Positions 53,687 through 62,351 of a DNA stretch of 64,000 bases are shown here, in pieces; within the stretch, counting starts at the first letter, position 1, and every line of letters starts with the position of its first letter. Origin of the DNA: Synechococcus sp. RSCCF101 (GTDB taxonomy: Bacteria > Cyanobacteriota > Cyanobacteriia > PCC-6307 > Cyanobiaceae); contig NZ_CP035632.1 in the NCBI RefSeq assembly GCF_008807075.1, forward strand, positions 186,001 to 250,000, in the 5' to 3' direction. The notes below the pieces were generated by a model that saw nothing but the letters and a program-made list of their open reading frames with translations, had not been told where the DNA came from and did not search any database. The position numbers were made by a program, and so were the translations under genes.

Positions 53687-54038
53687 ACAGGGCCTTGGCC
53701 GTCTCCGGGCAGTTGCAGAAGGCGTAGGCCAGCGCTTCCACGGCCACCTCCTCGCCCATCTGCTCGCTCACCCCCGCGGTCATCATGCTGGGAGTCAGCT
53801 CCCGGTCTGCCAGATAGCGGATCATCGAGCGCTCGATCGCCGGCTGCATCGCCTCCCCCTCGCAGAGCCGGCGGCCGGTGTCCTGCCCGATGATGCCGCC
53901 CGCTTCCTGGACATCGAAGGCCTCCGTTGCGCCGGCATCTTCTGCGGCGGCCGCCGGGAGTCCGCCACCGGTCATGAGCCCCAGCGCCAGGCCCAGTCCT
54001 CCGAACAGGACGGCGGCACGCGTCAGTTGAGCTGTCAT
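53658..54038 (-). CDS. Secreted hypothetical protein
   Basis: This is a 126-residue protein with a signal peptide (TRAAVLFGGLGLALGLMTGGGLPAAAA) and a mature helical part with cysteines in RRLCEG and FCNCPET. The C-terminal block (EALAYAFCNCPETAKALFKDLMRQ) looks conserved. ATG 54038 is chosen because it opens just before the signal peptide; ATG 54062 would add eight residues and overlap the permease gene's stop. It follows the NCS2 permease on the same strand. Function unknown. Confidence 0.6.
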   Translation of the reverse strand: MTAQLTRAAVLFGGLGLALGLMTGGGLPAAAAEDAGATEAFDVQEAGGIIGQDTGRRLCEGEAMQPAIERSMIRYLADRELTPSMMTAGVSEQMGEEVAVEALAYAFCNCPETAKALFKDLMRQGD

Positions 54039-54058
54039 CGCTGGGCTGCACGGTCGGC

Positions 54059-55657
54059 TCATGCTCGCGCATCCCCCTTCAGCCGCTGCCAGAGGCTGCT
54101 GAGCCCCAGCACCACGGCCATCAGTCCGTAGCCCACGGCCCAGGGGGCGCCGCTGCCCCAGCCCAGGTCGAGCACCGTGTCGGAGCCGGCGAAGCGCCAG
54201 GCATGGATCAGCCCCACCCAGGAGGCCGCGGCGGCCGTGAGGGCGCAGGCCGTGGCGGCCAGCAGCCGCCCCTCGATCACGAACACCAGCAGGGCCGCCA
54301 GCAGCATCGCCGAGATGATCTGGCCCTGCTCCAGCGCGAAGGCTCCCGCCGCCCACACATCCGCCTGCTGCAGTGTGGTGAGCAGGCCGGGCCCGAAGGG
54401 TGCCCCCGCCGCGCCGGCGCCGCCCGCCCGCAGCCCCGCCTTGAGCAGAAGCGATCCCCAGCCCGCCAGGCCCGGCATCAGCCCCAGCACCACTGCCGGG
54501 GCGTGGGAGGCCGGCACGGCCTGCACGCTCTGGGCCGTGATCACGATGCCGATGTAGAGCACGATCGCCATGCCGGCGTCGATCGGCACCAGCTGGGCCA
54601 CCAGGCCGAAGAGCCCCAGCAGGCAGCCGGCGCCCATCAGCACTCCGTTCATCCATGAGTAGGCGACCCGCGCCCCCATGGCCTTCCAGCCCGGATGGCC
54701 GATGTAGATGGTGGTGGGGAAGCACGATCCCAGCGCCGCCCCCACGATCGTCCCCAGGCCGTTGATCAGCAGCGACGGCCGCTCCGGGTAGCGATCGCCC
54801 GCGGCTTCGGCGCTCTCCAGGTTCTGCAGCGAGCCGAGCAGGTTGAACAGGCCCATCGGGATGGTCACCCCGAGCCAGGGCAGCAGCTGGGAGCGGCCTT
54901 CCCAGAGCCCCTGCCACTGCAGCATCGGCAGCTTCGGGCCCACCATCTCCAGGGCGGCCTGCCAGCGCTGGGGATCCAGGCTGATCAGCCCCTCGGCCCA
55001 GGCCAGGGCCACCCCGAGCAGCACGGCCAGCAGGCCGCCTGGAACCGGCAGCCGCACCGGGCTGTAGTACGTGATCAGCACCACCGCCAGCGTCCCCAGG
55101 CCCACGGCCGGATGGGCGTAGGTGCGCAGCAGGAACCCCAGGGAGATGTAGCCCAGGGCAATGCCCGAGAGGGTGGCCAGCAGAGCCGCCCGGGGCAGCC
55201 AGCGCCGCAGGGTTCCGGCCACCACAGCCCCGCCCGCCTCGATCAGCCCCGACCCCAGGCAGGCCACCATGCCCGCTTCCCAGGCCAGGCGGGCCGCGGC
55301 CTCGCTCGCCATGCCCCCCGCCTCCGCCGCCAGCTTCACCGGCAGCATCACCAGGAAGATGAACGCGAAGAGACTGACGGTGTTGATGCCGTAGGGCAGT
55401 GCCGTGCGATCGCTGCGTCCCTCCCGCCGGGAGAGGCTCCAGGCCTGCCAGGCGTAGGCGCCGTTGCCCACCAGAAGGCTGAGGCCCACCGCCGGCAGCA
55501 CCGTGCCGTGCAGGAGCGGGCCGGAGAACCCCAGCACCCCGGTGCAGAGCGCCAGGATGAGCAGGATCTGAACCAGGTTGTCGAGGGCCAGGCCCAGCAG
55601 ACCATCGATGTCACCGGCGACGAACCAGCGACTGCGAGAGGAGGAGGAGCGCGTCAT
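54059..55657 (-). CDS. NCS2-family (AzgA-like) permease
   Basis: This is a 532-residue transporter with 12-14 helices. The block LLGSLQNLESAEAAGDRYP followed by LLINGLGTIVGAALGSCFPTTIYIGHPGWKAMGAR matches the NCS2 nucleobase / xanthine-uracil permease family, AzgA-like branch, where this region forms part of the substrate site. ALPYGINTVSLFAFIFL near the N-terminus fits the same group. Guanine/hypoxanthine or a related base is the likely substrate, by family only. ATG 55657 is preferred over 55696. Confidence 0.85.
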   Translation of the reverse strand: MTRSSSSRSRWFVAGDIDGLLGLALDNLVQILLILALCTGVLGFSGPLLHGTVLPAVGLSLLVGNGAYAWQAWSLSRREGRSDRTALPYGINTVSLFAFIFLVMLPVKLAAEAGGMASEAAARLAWEAGMVACLGSGLIEAGGAVVAGTLRRWLPRAALLATLSGIALGYISLGFLLRTYAHPAVGLGTLAVVLITYYSPVRLPVPGGLLAVLLGVALAWAEGLISLDPQRWQAALEMVGPKLPMLQWQGLWEGRSQLLPWLGVTIPMGLFNLLGSLQNLESAEAAGDRYPERPSLLINGLGTIVGAALGSCFPTTIYIGHPGWKAMGARVAYSWMNGVLMGAGCLLGLFGLVAQLVPIDAGMAIVLYIGIVITAQSVQAVPASHAPAVVLGLMPGLAGWGSLLLKAGLRAGGAGAAGAPFGPGLLTTLQQADVWAAGAFALEQGQIISAMLLAALLVFVIEGRLLAATACALTAAAASWVGLIHAWRFAGSDTVLDLGWGSGAPWAVGYGLMAVVLGLSSLWQRLKGDARA

Positions 55658-56330
55658 CGACCGCCCGGCCATCGGCAGCAGGGCACCAGCATGCACCTGG
55701 CAGCCGATCGAGCGGCCCGGCCTGCGGCTGCGTCTGAGCCGCGACTGGCTTGCTGCTCAGGGCCTGGTGTCCGCGGCCCTGATGGAGGACCTGGTGGCCG
55801 CGGTGCCCTGGCGCAGCGACACGATCCGCCTCTTCGGCCGCACCCATGTGCAGCCCCGCCTGATGTGCTGGATGGCTGATCCCGGCTGCCGCTACCGCTA
55901 CAGCGGCCGCAGCCAGGCCATCGACCCCTGGCACCCACTGGTCGATCAGCTGCGGGATCGCCTGAGCCGGCTGGCAGGCTGCCGCTTCAATTCGGTGCTG
56001 CTCAACCTCTACCGCCACGGGGATGACGCCATGGGCTGGCACGCCGATGACGAACCCGAACTCGACGACACCGCACCCATCGCATCGCTCAGCCTCGGTT
56101 GCCGCCGCAGCCTGCGCTTCCGGCCACGGTCGCGACCCGATCCCGAGCGCGTGGCCCTGGAGCTGGGTGAGGGGGATCTGCTGCTGATGGACTCGCCCAC
56201 CCAGCGCCACTGGCTGCACGGCCTGCCGCGCCGCCGCCGCGTGGCCGGAGCGCGCCTGAACCTCACCTTCCGGGTGGTGCGCCCCGCGGCCTCCGCCACC
56301 GGGGCCGCCGTCACAGGGGCCGGCCGATGA
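55608..56330 (+). CDS. alkB: AlkB-type alpha-ketoglutarate-dependent dioxygenase
   Basis: This is an iron(II)/2-oxoglutarate oxygenase that repairs alkylated bases. The conserved core includes NSVLLNLYRHGDDAMGWHADDEPEL (iron ligands H and D in HAD), ASLSLGCRRSLRFR, RHWLHGLPRR (third histidine) and RLNLTFR (arginines for oxoglutarate). The frame is certain, the start is not: ATG 55608 gives 240 residues and overlaps the divergent permease start, yet the homologous part begins only around TWQPIERPGLRLRLS (near 55695). No in-frame ATG lies between. It overlaps the rhomboid gene by four bases at its 3' end. Confidence 0.85.
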   Translation: MSPATNQRLREEEERVIDRPAIGSRAPACTWQPIERPGLRLRLSRDWLAAQGLVSAALMEDLVAAVPWRSDTIRLFGRTHVQPRLMCWMADPGCRYRYSGRSQAIDPWHPLVDQLRDRLSRLAGCRFNSVLLNLYRHGDDAMGWHADDEPELDDTAPIASLSLGCRRSLRFRPRSRPDPERVALELGEGDLLLMDSPTQRHWLHGLPRRRRVAGARLNLTFRVVRPAASATGAAVTGAGR

Positions 56331-56887
56331 AACGGATCGGACTCGTGGCGATCGTGCCGGTGTTGATCCTGGCCCTGGCCTGGACTCAGGAGCTGGTGGA
56401 TCAGTTGCTGTTCGGAGGCCGCTGGAACCTGCCGATGCGGCCGGGTGGCTCGATCCTCGGGGTGTTCACCGCTCCCTTCAGCCACAGCGGCTTCACCCAT
56501 CTGGTGAGCAACAGCCTCTGGTTCCTGCCCCTCTCATGGCTCGTGATGGCCAAGCGGCCGCGCGACTATCTGGCCGTGTGGGTGGGGGTTCTCCTGGCCG
56601 CGGTGCCGGTCTGGCTGTTCTGGCCCAGCGCCAGCCACGGTCTCTCCGGCGTGGTGTACGGCCTGCTGGGTTACCTGCTGCTGATCGGCTGGCTGGAGCG
56701 ACGCTTCTCGGCCATGGCCCTCTCCCTGTTCTGCCTGATCAGCTACGGGGGCCTGCTGCCCAGCCTTCTGCCCTTCCTCTCGCCGCCCGGCGTGAGCTGG
56801 ATCGGCCATGCCTCGGGCTTCGCCGGCGGCGTGCTCGCCGCTCTGGCGATCCACCGGGACCCCCAGCAGCGGGAGCTGCCGCGATGA
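56327..56887 (+). CDS. Rhomboid-family intramembrane serine protease
   Basis: This is a 186-residue membrane protein of about six helices. The nucleophile motif GLSG is in SASHGLSGVVYGLLGY, and the catalytic histidine is in WIGHASGFAGG, completing the Ser-His dyad. The HSGFTHLVSNSLWFLPLSW segment matches the loop and helix preceding the active site in other rhomboids. It probably cleaves single-pass membrane proteins. Translational overlaps on both sides (ATGA at 56327 and 56884) put it in a unit with alkB, the DCC protein and the GGDEF gene. Confidence 0.88.
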   Translation: MKRIGLVAIVPVLILALAWTQELVDQLLFGGRWNLPMRPGGSILGVFTAPFSHSGFTHLVSNSLWFLPLSWLVMAKRPRDYLAVWVGVLLAAVPVWLFWPSASHGLSGVVYGLLGYLLLIGWLERRFSAMALSLFCLISYGGLLPSLLPFLSPPGVSWIGHASGFAGGVLAALAIHRDPQQRELPR

Positions 56888-57297
56888 AGCTCGTCTTCGA
56901 TGGGGGCTGCCCGTTCTGCCGGCACTTCGCCGAGCTCAGCGAGCTCAGGGGCGGGGTGCCCCAGCTGGAGATCGTGGATGGGCGGGCCGACCGGGAGCTG
57001 CGCCAATGGCTGGCCGAACGCGGCTGTCCCCTGGCCCGGGGAGCGGTGCTGATCGACGGCGACGAGCTGTTTCACGGAGCCGAGGCCATCAGCCGGCTCT
57101 GTGCGGCCCTCCACCCGAGTGCGCCGCTTCTCGCGCTGCTGCGGCAGGTGTTCGCGGGGCCCGAACGCACGCGCCGCCTCTACCCGCTGCTGCTCCTGGC
57201 GCGGCGGCTGGCGCTGGGCTGGCGCGGCCTGCCCGTGGATCCCGACGACCCGCCCCCACGTGCGCAGCAGGCCCGGACTGGACACAATGGGCTCTGA
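56884..57297 (+). CDS. DCC-family thiol-disulfide oxidoreductase-like protein (DUF393)
   Basis: This is a 137-residue protein beginning MKLVFDGGCPFCRHFAEL, the DxxCxxC signature of the DUF393/DCC family with a thioredoxin-like fold. DGDELFHGAEAISRL follows. A basic/hydrophobic helix (RRLYPLLLLARRLALGWRG) could associate with the membrane. Members are predicted thiol-disulfide enzymes; no partner is proved. Its ATG overlaps the rhomboid stop and its stop overlaps the GGDEF start (TGATG at 57295-57299). Confidence 0.85.
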   Translation: MKLVFDGGCPFCRHFAELSELRGGVPQLEIVDGRADRELRQWLAERGCPLARGAVLIDGDELFHGAEAISRLCAALHPSAPLLALLRQVFAGPERTRRLYPLLLLARRLALGWRGLPVDPDDPPPRAQQARTGHNGL

Positions 57298-59383
57298 TGC
57301 AGCGGGCGCCCGCTGCGCCCTCCCGACGGCCGGCCGAGTCCATTGCCCTGCCCTGGATGACCCTCACCGATTCCGGAACCGGCGTCCGCTCGCTGCTGGT
57401 GCTGCCGGGACAGCCGCTGATTCTGGTGAGTGCCGAGCGGACCCTCAGCCACGCCGACCCCGGCGGTGCGTCGCTGCTCGGCCTGGAGCGCGAGCAGCTG
57501 GCCGGCACCCCCCTGGCGCAGGCCTGGCCGGAGGCCGATCAGCTCCTGGCCGGCCTGGCCGCCGGGGAGCCTGAGGCGCCGGTTGAGACCCGGCTCAGCT
57601 GCCGCGGCCGTGAGCTGCCGCTGCGCCTGTTCCGCACCGACCTCGGCTGGGGCCTCACCGTGCTGCCGGGTGAACGCACCCCCGAGCTGGAGCAGCTGGA
57701 GCTCGAGGTGCAGAGCATGCTCAAGATCCTGGACACCATCAATGACTCGGTGATCATCACCACCGCCGAGCCCTTCGATCCACCGGGGCCGGTGATGGTG
57801 TTCGCCAACAGCACCCTCCTGCGCCAGACCGGCTACCGGATCGAGGAGCTGCTGGGTCGTTCGCCCCGGATCCTCCAGGGGGAGGAGACCGACCACGAGG
57901 CCACCTCGGCCTTCGGTGCCGCCCTGCGGCGGTGGGAGCCGGCCGACATGGAGGTGGTGAACTACGCCAGGGACGGCAGCCGCTACTGGACCGATCTGCG
58001 GGTGGCTCCGATCTGCGATGCCCGCGGCTGGTTCACCAACTGGGTCGGCATCCAGCGCGATGTGTCTGAGAAACGGGTGCTGCGGGAGGCCCTGAGGCAG
58101 CAGGCCAACACCGATCCCCTCACCGGCCTTCCCAACCGCCGCGCGCTGGAGGAGCAGCTGGAGCAAGCCCTGGGTCGCCTGCGCCGCAAGCCCGGCCACG
58201 TGACGGTGATGTTCTGCGACCTCGACCGGTTCAAGGAGGTGAACGACAGCCTCGGTCATGCCGCCGGGGATGCGTTGCTGCTGGAGCTCACCCGGCGACT
58301 GCGGGAGGAGCTGCGCTCCAGCGACACCCTGGGCCGTCTCGCCGGCGATGAATTTCTGGTGATCGCCGAGGGGGCCCCCGAAGCCGAGCCCACGCCCTGT
58401 TCCAGCCTGGCCGGCCGCCTGCTCGAAGCGGCCACCGCACCCTGGAGCCACCAGGGGCAGACCTGGATGCCCTCGATGAGCATCGGCATCGCCACCACCG
58501 CCGACGCCGGCATCGGCGTGGAGGAACTGCTGCGGCGCGCTGATGTGACCATGTACCAGGTCAAGGAGGAGGGGCGTCAGGGCATCCGCTTCTATGACCC
58601 CGCCCTCGATCAGGAGGCCCAGCGCAGCATCGCCCTACGACAGCGCCTGCAGGAGGCCATCCATTCGGGCGGGCTGGTGCTGCACTACCAGCCGATCGTG
58701 GACATCGCCGCGGGCACCATCCGCAGCCTCGAATGCCTGGTACGGCTGCCGGGCGAGAACGGCAGCCTGATCCCCCCTCCCGCTTCCTGCCCCAGGCCCA
58801 GCGCATCGACCTGCTGCACGACCTGGAAGCGGCGATTCTGCGTCGGGCTCTGGCCGAGACCGCTGCCCTGCTCCAAAGGCGCCCCACCCTGCGCCTGACG
58901 ATCAACCTCAGCGCCAGCCACCTGGCCCGGCCCGATGCGGCCGAAGCGCTGCTGGCCACCCTGGCGTCCGCGGCGATCGATCCCTCAAGGCTGATCCTCG
59001 ATCTCTCCGAGGTGTCCCTGCTCCAGGGCATCGCCGATCAGCTGGCCCCGATCCATCTGCTCCGCAGCCGCGGCGTGGGGGTGTATCTCGACGACTTCGG
59101 CCAGGGTCTCTCGAGCCTCAGGCTGCTGCAGGAGATCCCGGTCGATGGCATCAAGCTCGACAACACGGTGGTGGCAGGCCTCAGCGGGGATCCCGACACG
59201 GAGGCCTTTCTCTCGGCTTTCCTCGCCACGCTCGCCCACAAGGGCCTGCAGATCGTGGCGGAGGGCGTGGAGACCCCCCAGCAGCGCAGTCAGCTGCAGG
59301 CGCTGGGCTGCCACCAGGCCCAGGGGCGCCAGTTCGGCATGGCGGTCCCGCTCGAGCGCCTGACCGCCCGCCTGCCGGCCTGA
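57297..59383 (+). pseudogene. PAS-GGDEF-EAL protein with degenerate motifs (one frameshift)
   Basis: An N-terminal unassigned segment (about 1-140) is followed by a PAS domain (FANSTLLRQTGYRIEELLGR, with GRSPRILQGEETD typical of LOV/PAS variants but lacking the LOV cysteine motif), a GGDEF domain with AGDEF in place of GGDEF, and an EAL domain with ECL for EAL. It keeps DDFGQG and a late QGRQFG. The frame breaks in a run of six C (58772-58777). One added C gives SLIPPSRFLPQAQRIDLLHDLE and a 695-residue protein. The AGDEF variant can be active in other proteins; ECL makes hydrolysis uncertain. Coupled to the DCC protein. Confidence 0.82.
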
Positions 59384-59439
59384 GCCCACCGCTCGGCCTC
59401 ATCCCATGCCACCGTGTCGCCGCTGACTGCGCCCGGGCG

Positions 59440-60405
59440 ATGTCTCCCACCTCCACCGTCACCGCAGCCGCGTTCCCGTCCCTGACGCGGCGCGCCACCA
59501 CAACGCTGCAGGTGAACCTGGGCTACCGCTGCAATCAGGCCTGCAGCCACTGCCATGTGGATGCCGGTCCCCATCGCACCGAGATGATGGATCGGGCCAC
59601 CGTGGAGCTGGTGCTGGAGGTGCTGCGGCGTCGCCGCATCGGCCAGCTGGACCTCACCGGCGGCGCTCCCGAACTGCATGAGGGCTTCCGCAGCCTGGTG
59701 CGGGCCGCCAGGGCCATGGGTGTGGCGGTGATCGATCGCTGCAACCTCACCATCCTGAGCGAGCCGGGGCAGGAGAGCCTGGCCGCCTTTCTCGCCGGGG
59801 AAGGGGTCACGGTGGTGGCCTCCCTGCCCTGCTACGAGGCCGGCAATGTGGACCGCCAGCGCGGCCGCGGTGTGTTCGAGCGGAGCATCGACGGGCTTCT
59901 GGCCCTCAACGCCCTCGGTTACGGGGTCGAGGGCAGCGGTCTGGAGCTGCATCTCGTCTACAACCCCCAGGGACCCTCGCTGCCGCCGGATCAGGCGGAT
60001 CTGGAGGTCGCCTACAAGCGGGAGCTGGCCGCCCGCCACGGCGTGGTGTTCAACCGCCTGCTGGCCCTGGCCAACATGCCGATCCAGCGCTTCGCCACCG
60101 CCCTGCGGCTCTCGGGCGAGCTGGAGGCCTACCAGCAGTTGCTCGAGGCCCATCACCGGGAGGGGAACCTGGCCTCGGTGATGTGCCGCGACCTGATCAG
60201 CGTCGACTGGCAGGGCCATCTCTACGACTGTGACTTCAACCAGCAGCTCGGCCTGCCCCTCGGGGCCGGTGCATCCGGCGGCGGGCGGCCCCATCTGAGG
60301 CAGCTGCTGGAGGGGGATCCCGAGGGGGCCTCGATCCGGGTGGAGCGCCACTGCTACGGCTGCACGGCGGGCAGCGGCTCCAGCTGTGGTGGCGCCCTGG
60401 CCTGA
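59440..60405 (+). CDS. arsS: Arsenosugar biosynthesis radical SAM protein
   Basis: This is a 321-residue radical SAM enzyme. The 4Fe-4S motif CNQACSHC (C31, C35, C38) is followed by DLTGGAPELHEGFRSLV (SAM contact region), RCNLTILSEPGQE, LPCYEAGNVDRQRG and a C-terminal cysteine set (VMCRD, YDCDFN, HCYGCTAGSGSSCGG). This pattern is specific to the ArsS family, which builds 5'-deoxyadenosyl-dimethylarsinous acid, a precursor of arsenosugars. No arsM methyltransferase or arsR regulator is in the window. Confidence 0.9.
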   Translation: MSPTSTVTAAAFPSLTRRATTTLQVNLGYRCNQACSHCHVDAGPHRTEMMDRATVELVLEVLRRRRIGQLDLTGGAPELHEGFRSLVRAARAMGVAVIDRCNLTILSEPGQESLAAFLAGEGVTVVASLPCYEAGNVDRQRGRGVFERSIDGLLALNALGYGVEGSGLELHLVYNPQGPSLPPDQADLEVAYKRELAARHGVVFNRLLALANMPIQRFATALRLSGELEAYQQLLEAHHREGNLASVMCRDLISVDWQGHLYDCDFNQQLGLPLGAGASGGGRPHLRQLLEGDPEGASIRVERHCYGCTAGSGSSCGGALA

Positions 60406-60463
60406 TGGTTGACAGGGCCTGCGCCGGCGAACAGGATCCGGCCTGATCCGTGTACGAATCACC

Positions 60464-60958
60464 ATGGCCCGTGGGCTGCATCGCCGGAGAACCATCGGGC
60501 TGTTGGCCCGCACCGGCGGGCTCACCGCCGCGGCCTGTGCCCTGATCGCCGGTCCGGCCACCGCTCTGCACCTCTTCCCGCCCCTGGGCCGGCAGACGCG
60601 GCTGCCCTTCCGGCAGAACCCCGAGGATTTCGCCCGCTACATGGGTGAAGTGGAATCGGAGCGCTGGGGCTTCGATGTGAGCTTCTCCGACCTCAGCGAC
60701 TGTTCGGCCACCAAGGTGTTCGCCACCAAGGTGTATCACTGCTTCGCCGGCACCATGACCCGCACCGCCCCGGCGCCCTACAGCCCCGGCTGCGTGCCCT
60801 CCGAGATGGCGATGCTCTACTTCGAGCAGAACACCGACACCGGTCGCCGCTACCACGTGACCCGGGCCAAGCCCTGCCTGGCGGATCTGCCGGCCGATCC
60901 CGTGCCCGCGCCGATGCCTGCACCGATGGTCAGCGAGCCGATCCGGGGTCTGTGGTGA
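60464..60958 (+). CDS. Secreted hypothetical protein
   Basis: This is a 164-residue protein with a basic N-terminus and hydrophobic stretch (LARTGGLTAAACALIAGPATAL) consistent with a signal peptide. The mature part has four cysteines (SDCSATK, HCFAG, PGCVPS, KPCLAD), with paired spacing that suggests disulfides, and Phe/Tyr-rich segments. No family is recognised. The C-terminus is Pro-rich. It follows arsS by 58 bp and overlaps the tail of the next minus-strand gene by 29 bp. Confidence 0.6.
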   Translation: MARGLHRRRTIGLLARTGGLTAAACALIAGPATALHLFPPLGRQTRLPFRQNPEDFARYMGEVESERWGFDVSFSDLSDCSATKVFATKVYHCFAGTMTRTAPAPYSPGCVPSEMAMLYFEQNTDTGRRYHVTRAKPCLADLPADPVPAPMPAPMVSEPIRGLW

Positions 60959-61478
60959 GATCCGTCTCGGCCTCGGCCGGTCGGCGCAGCGACTCCAGCC
61001 GCGGGCAGTAGCGCTCGGCCACCAGGGCGGCCGTGAGGTCCTGCTCCACCGGCAGCCAGCCCTGCCGGTGGAACCAGCTGCCATCGCCGTGCCGGTTGAA
61101 GGTGCGCTCCTGGCAGTCGAGGTCGTACGTGTAGTCGCGTCCTCCCGCACCGTCCGGACGGGCTGAGCCGTTGGCTGCGGCCGACAGATCCGGCCAGGGC
61201 CAGCGCCCACCGGCACCCTGAAGGGGCGTCCAGCCCAGGAAGCGGAGGTAGCGATCCGTCACACCGCTCAGGCGGATGAGGCGCACGCTCTCAGGCCTGT
61301 AGCCGTGCGCGGGGGCTGCCGGTTCCGGCTCGGCCGCGGCGACGACGGGGTTCAGGGCAAGGAGGGCAAGCAGGGCCGTCAGTCCTCGGCAGCGCCGCCG
61401 GGGGGACCGCTCAGAAGAGCGCACCGCCCTGGCCGCTGGTGTCCTCCTCACCGGAGGGCTCCCCGATCTCCGTGGCAT
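60930..61478 (-). CDS. Secreted hypothetical protein
   Basis: This is a protein of up to 182 residues. An Arg-rich leader leads to a hydrophobic core (GLTALLALLALNPVVAAAEPEP) that looks like a signal peptide; the real start may be an internal GTG or TTG nearer to it. The mature part contains RLSGVTDRYLRFLGWTPLQG and YTYDLDCQERTFNRHGDGSWF with cysteines in LDCQE and YCPRL. No known motif. The longest form overlaps the 3' end of the SepF-like gene by 68 bp on the same strand, another hint that the start is too far upstream. Confidence 0.55.
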   Translation of the reverse strand: MPRRSGSPPVRRTPAARAVRSSERSPRRRCRGLTALLALLALNPVVAAAEPEPAAPAHGYRPESVRLIRLSGVTDRYLRFLGWTPLQGAGGRWPWPDLSAAANGSARPDGAGGRDYTYDLDCQERTFNRHGDGSWFHRQGWLPVEQDLTAALVAERYCPRLESLRRPAEAETDLTTDPGSAR

Positions 61479-61746
61479 CCGGGCGCTGCACGTCCACGAT
61501 CTCGGGGGCGAAGAGAAACACCATGTTGCCCACCCGTTCCTGATGGCCGTCCAGCGCCTGCACTCCGCCGGAGACGAAATCCACGGCCCGCTGAGCCATG
61601 TCGGGCTCGAGCATGGAGAGGTTGAGAATCACGGTCTTGAGCTCGCGCACGGCCTGCACCGCATCGAGCGCATCCTCGAAGCAGCGTGGTGTCATCACCA
61701 CGATCTCCGGACTCCAGTCGCCGAACGGTGTGCGCATGCCGGCCAA
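61411..61746 (-). CDS. SepF-like protein, core domain only
   Basis: This is a 111-residue protein that matches the SepF/DUF552 core: PEIVVMTPRCFEDALDAVQAVRELKTVILNLSMLEPDMAQRAVDFVSGGVQALDGHQERVGNMVFLFAP, with the glycines and GHQERVG typical of the domain. SepF tethers FtsZ to the membrane through an N-terminal amphipathic helix and linker of roughly 80-100 residues. Here the core begins about 10 residues after the start and no such helix is encoded upstream, so this is either a second, untethered paralogue or an incomplete form. The acidic tail (EPSGEEDTSGQGG) is unusual. Confidence 0.82.
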   Translation of the reverse strand: MAGMRTPFGDWSPEIVVMTPRCFEDALDAVQAVRELKTVILNLSMLEPDMAQRAVDFVSGGVQALDGHQERVGNMVFLFAPEIVDVQRPDATEIGEPSGEEDTSGQGGALF

Positions 61747-61779
61747 CCTGCCGCAGCCGGAGCGGCATCGCCAGCGGCA

Positions 61780-62340
61780 TCAGACGGTTGCTGCCGCCGC
61801 TGCGGCATCCGGCAGAAACAGGTCCGGCGCCAGATCCTTCCGCCGCAGCAGAGCGAAGAGCGTGCCGGCATTGCCCCTGCAGATGCGCAGCCGCTCGTCG
61901 AGAACGGTGATGTCGAGCCAGGCCGGCCGGCCGGAGGAGACCTCCCGCTCCAGAGCCAGCCGGCGGCCGAGCAGCTGCGGCCCCTGCCAGCCGCCCCGGG
62001 TGAAGCGCACCTGGACCCGCTGCTGGTTCTGAACCGAAATCGAGGCCAGAAGCCGGATCGAGGCCAGCTCGGCCAGGGGGCCCTTGAGGCGGAGCAGATT
62101 CATGCCCAGCCCGCGCGACGGGCTGAGCACCTGCAGGTTGTCGAGCCATGGGGCCACCCGCAGGTAGGGCAGGGAGCTGCTGCTCCAGCGCAGCTCCCAC
62201 ACCCCTTCCAGCTGCTCGGCCTGGCGGTCGAGGTCGGCCGGTTGCTGCCGCTCCAGCTGGCTGAGCAGGCCCTCCACCTCGGGATCGGCGGACGGCCTGG
62301 TGGACTCGAGGGCGGCGATCAGCCGGCTGCGGCAGCTCAC
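61780..62340 (-). CDS. PAP/fibrillin-family (plastid lipid-associated) protein
   Basis: This is a 186-residue soluble lipocalin-like protein. LEGVWELRWSSSSLPYLRVAPWLDNLQVLSP in the first half and WLDITVLDERLRICRGNAGTLFALLR at the end match the PAP/fibrillin family that binds carotenoids, quinones or lipids and is associated with thylakoids or plastoglobules. The start appears to be GTG 62340. It precedes the SepF-like gene on the same strand by 33 bp and follows the 57-residue membrane protein gene by 11 bp, so the three may share a transcript. Confidence 0.85.
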   Translation of the reverse strand: MSCRSRLIAALESTRPSADPEVEGLLSQLERQQPADLDRQAEQLEGVWELRWSSSSLPYLRVAPWLDNLQVLSPSRGLGMNLLRLKGPLAELASIRLLASISVQNQQRVQVRFTRGGWQGPQLLGRRLALEREVSSGRPAWLDITVLDERLRICRGNAGTLFALLRRKDLAPDLFLPDAAAAAATV

Positions 62341-62351
62341 GGGCGGGGGGT

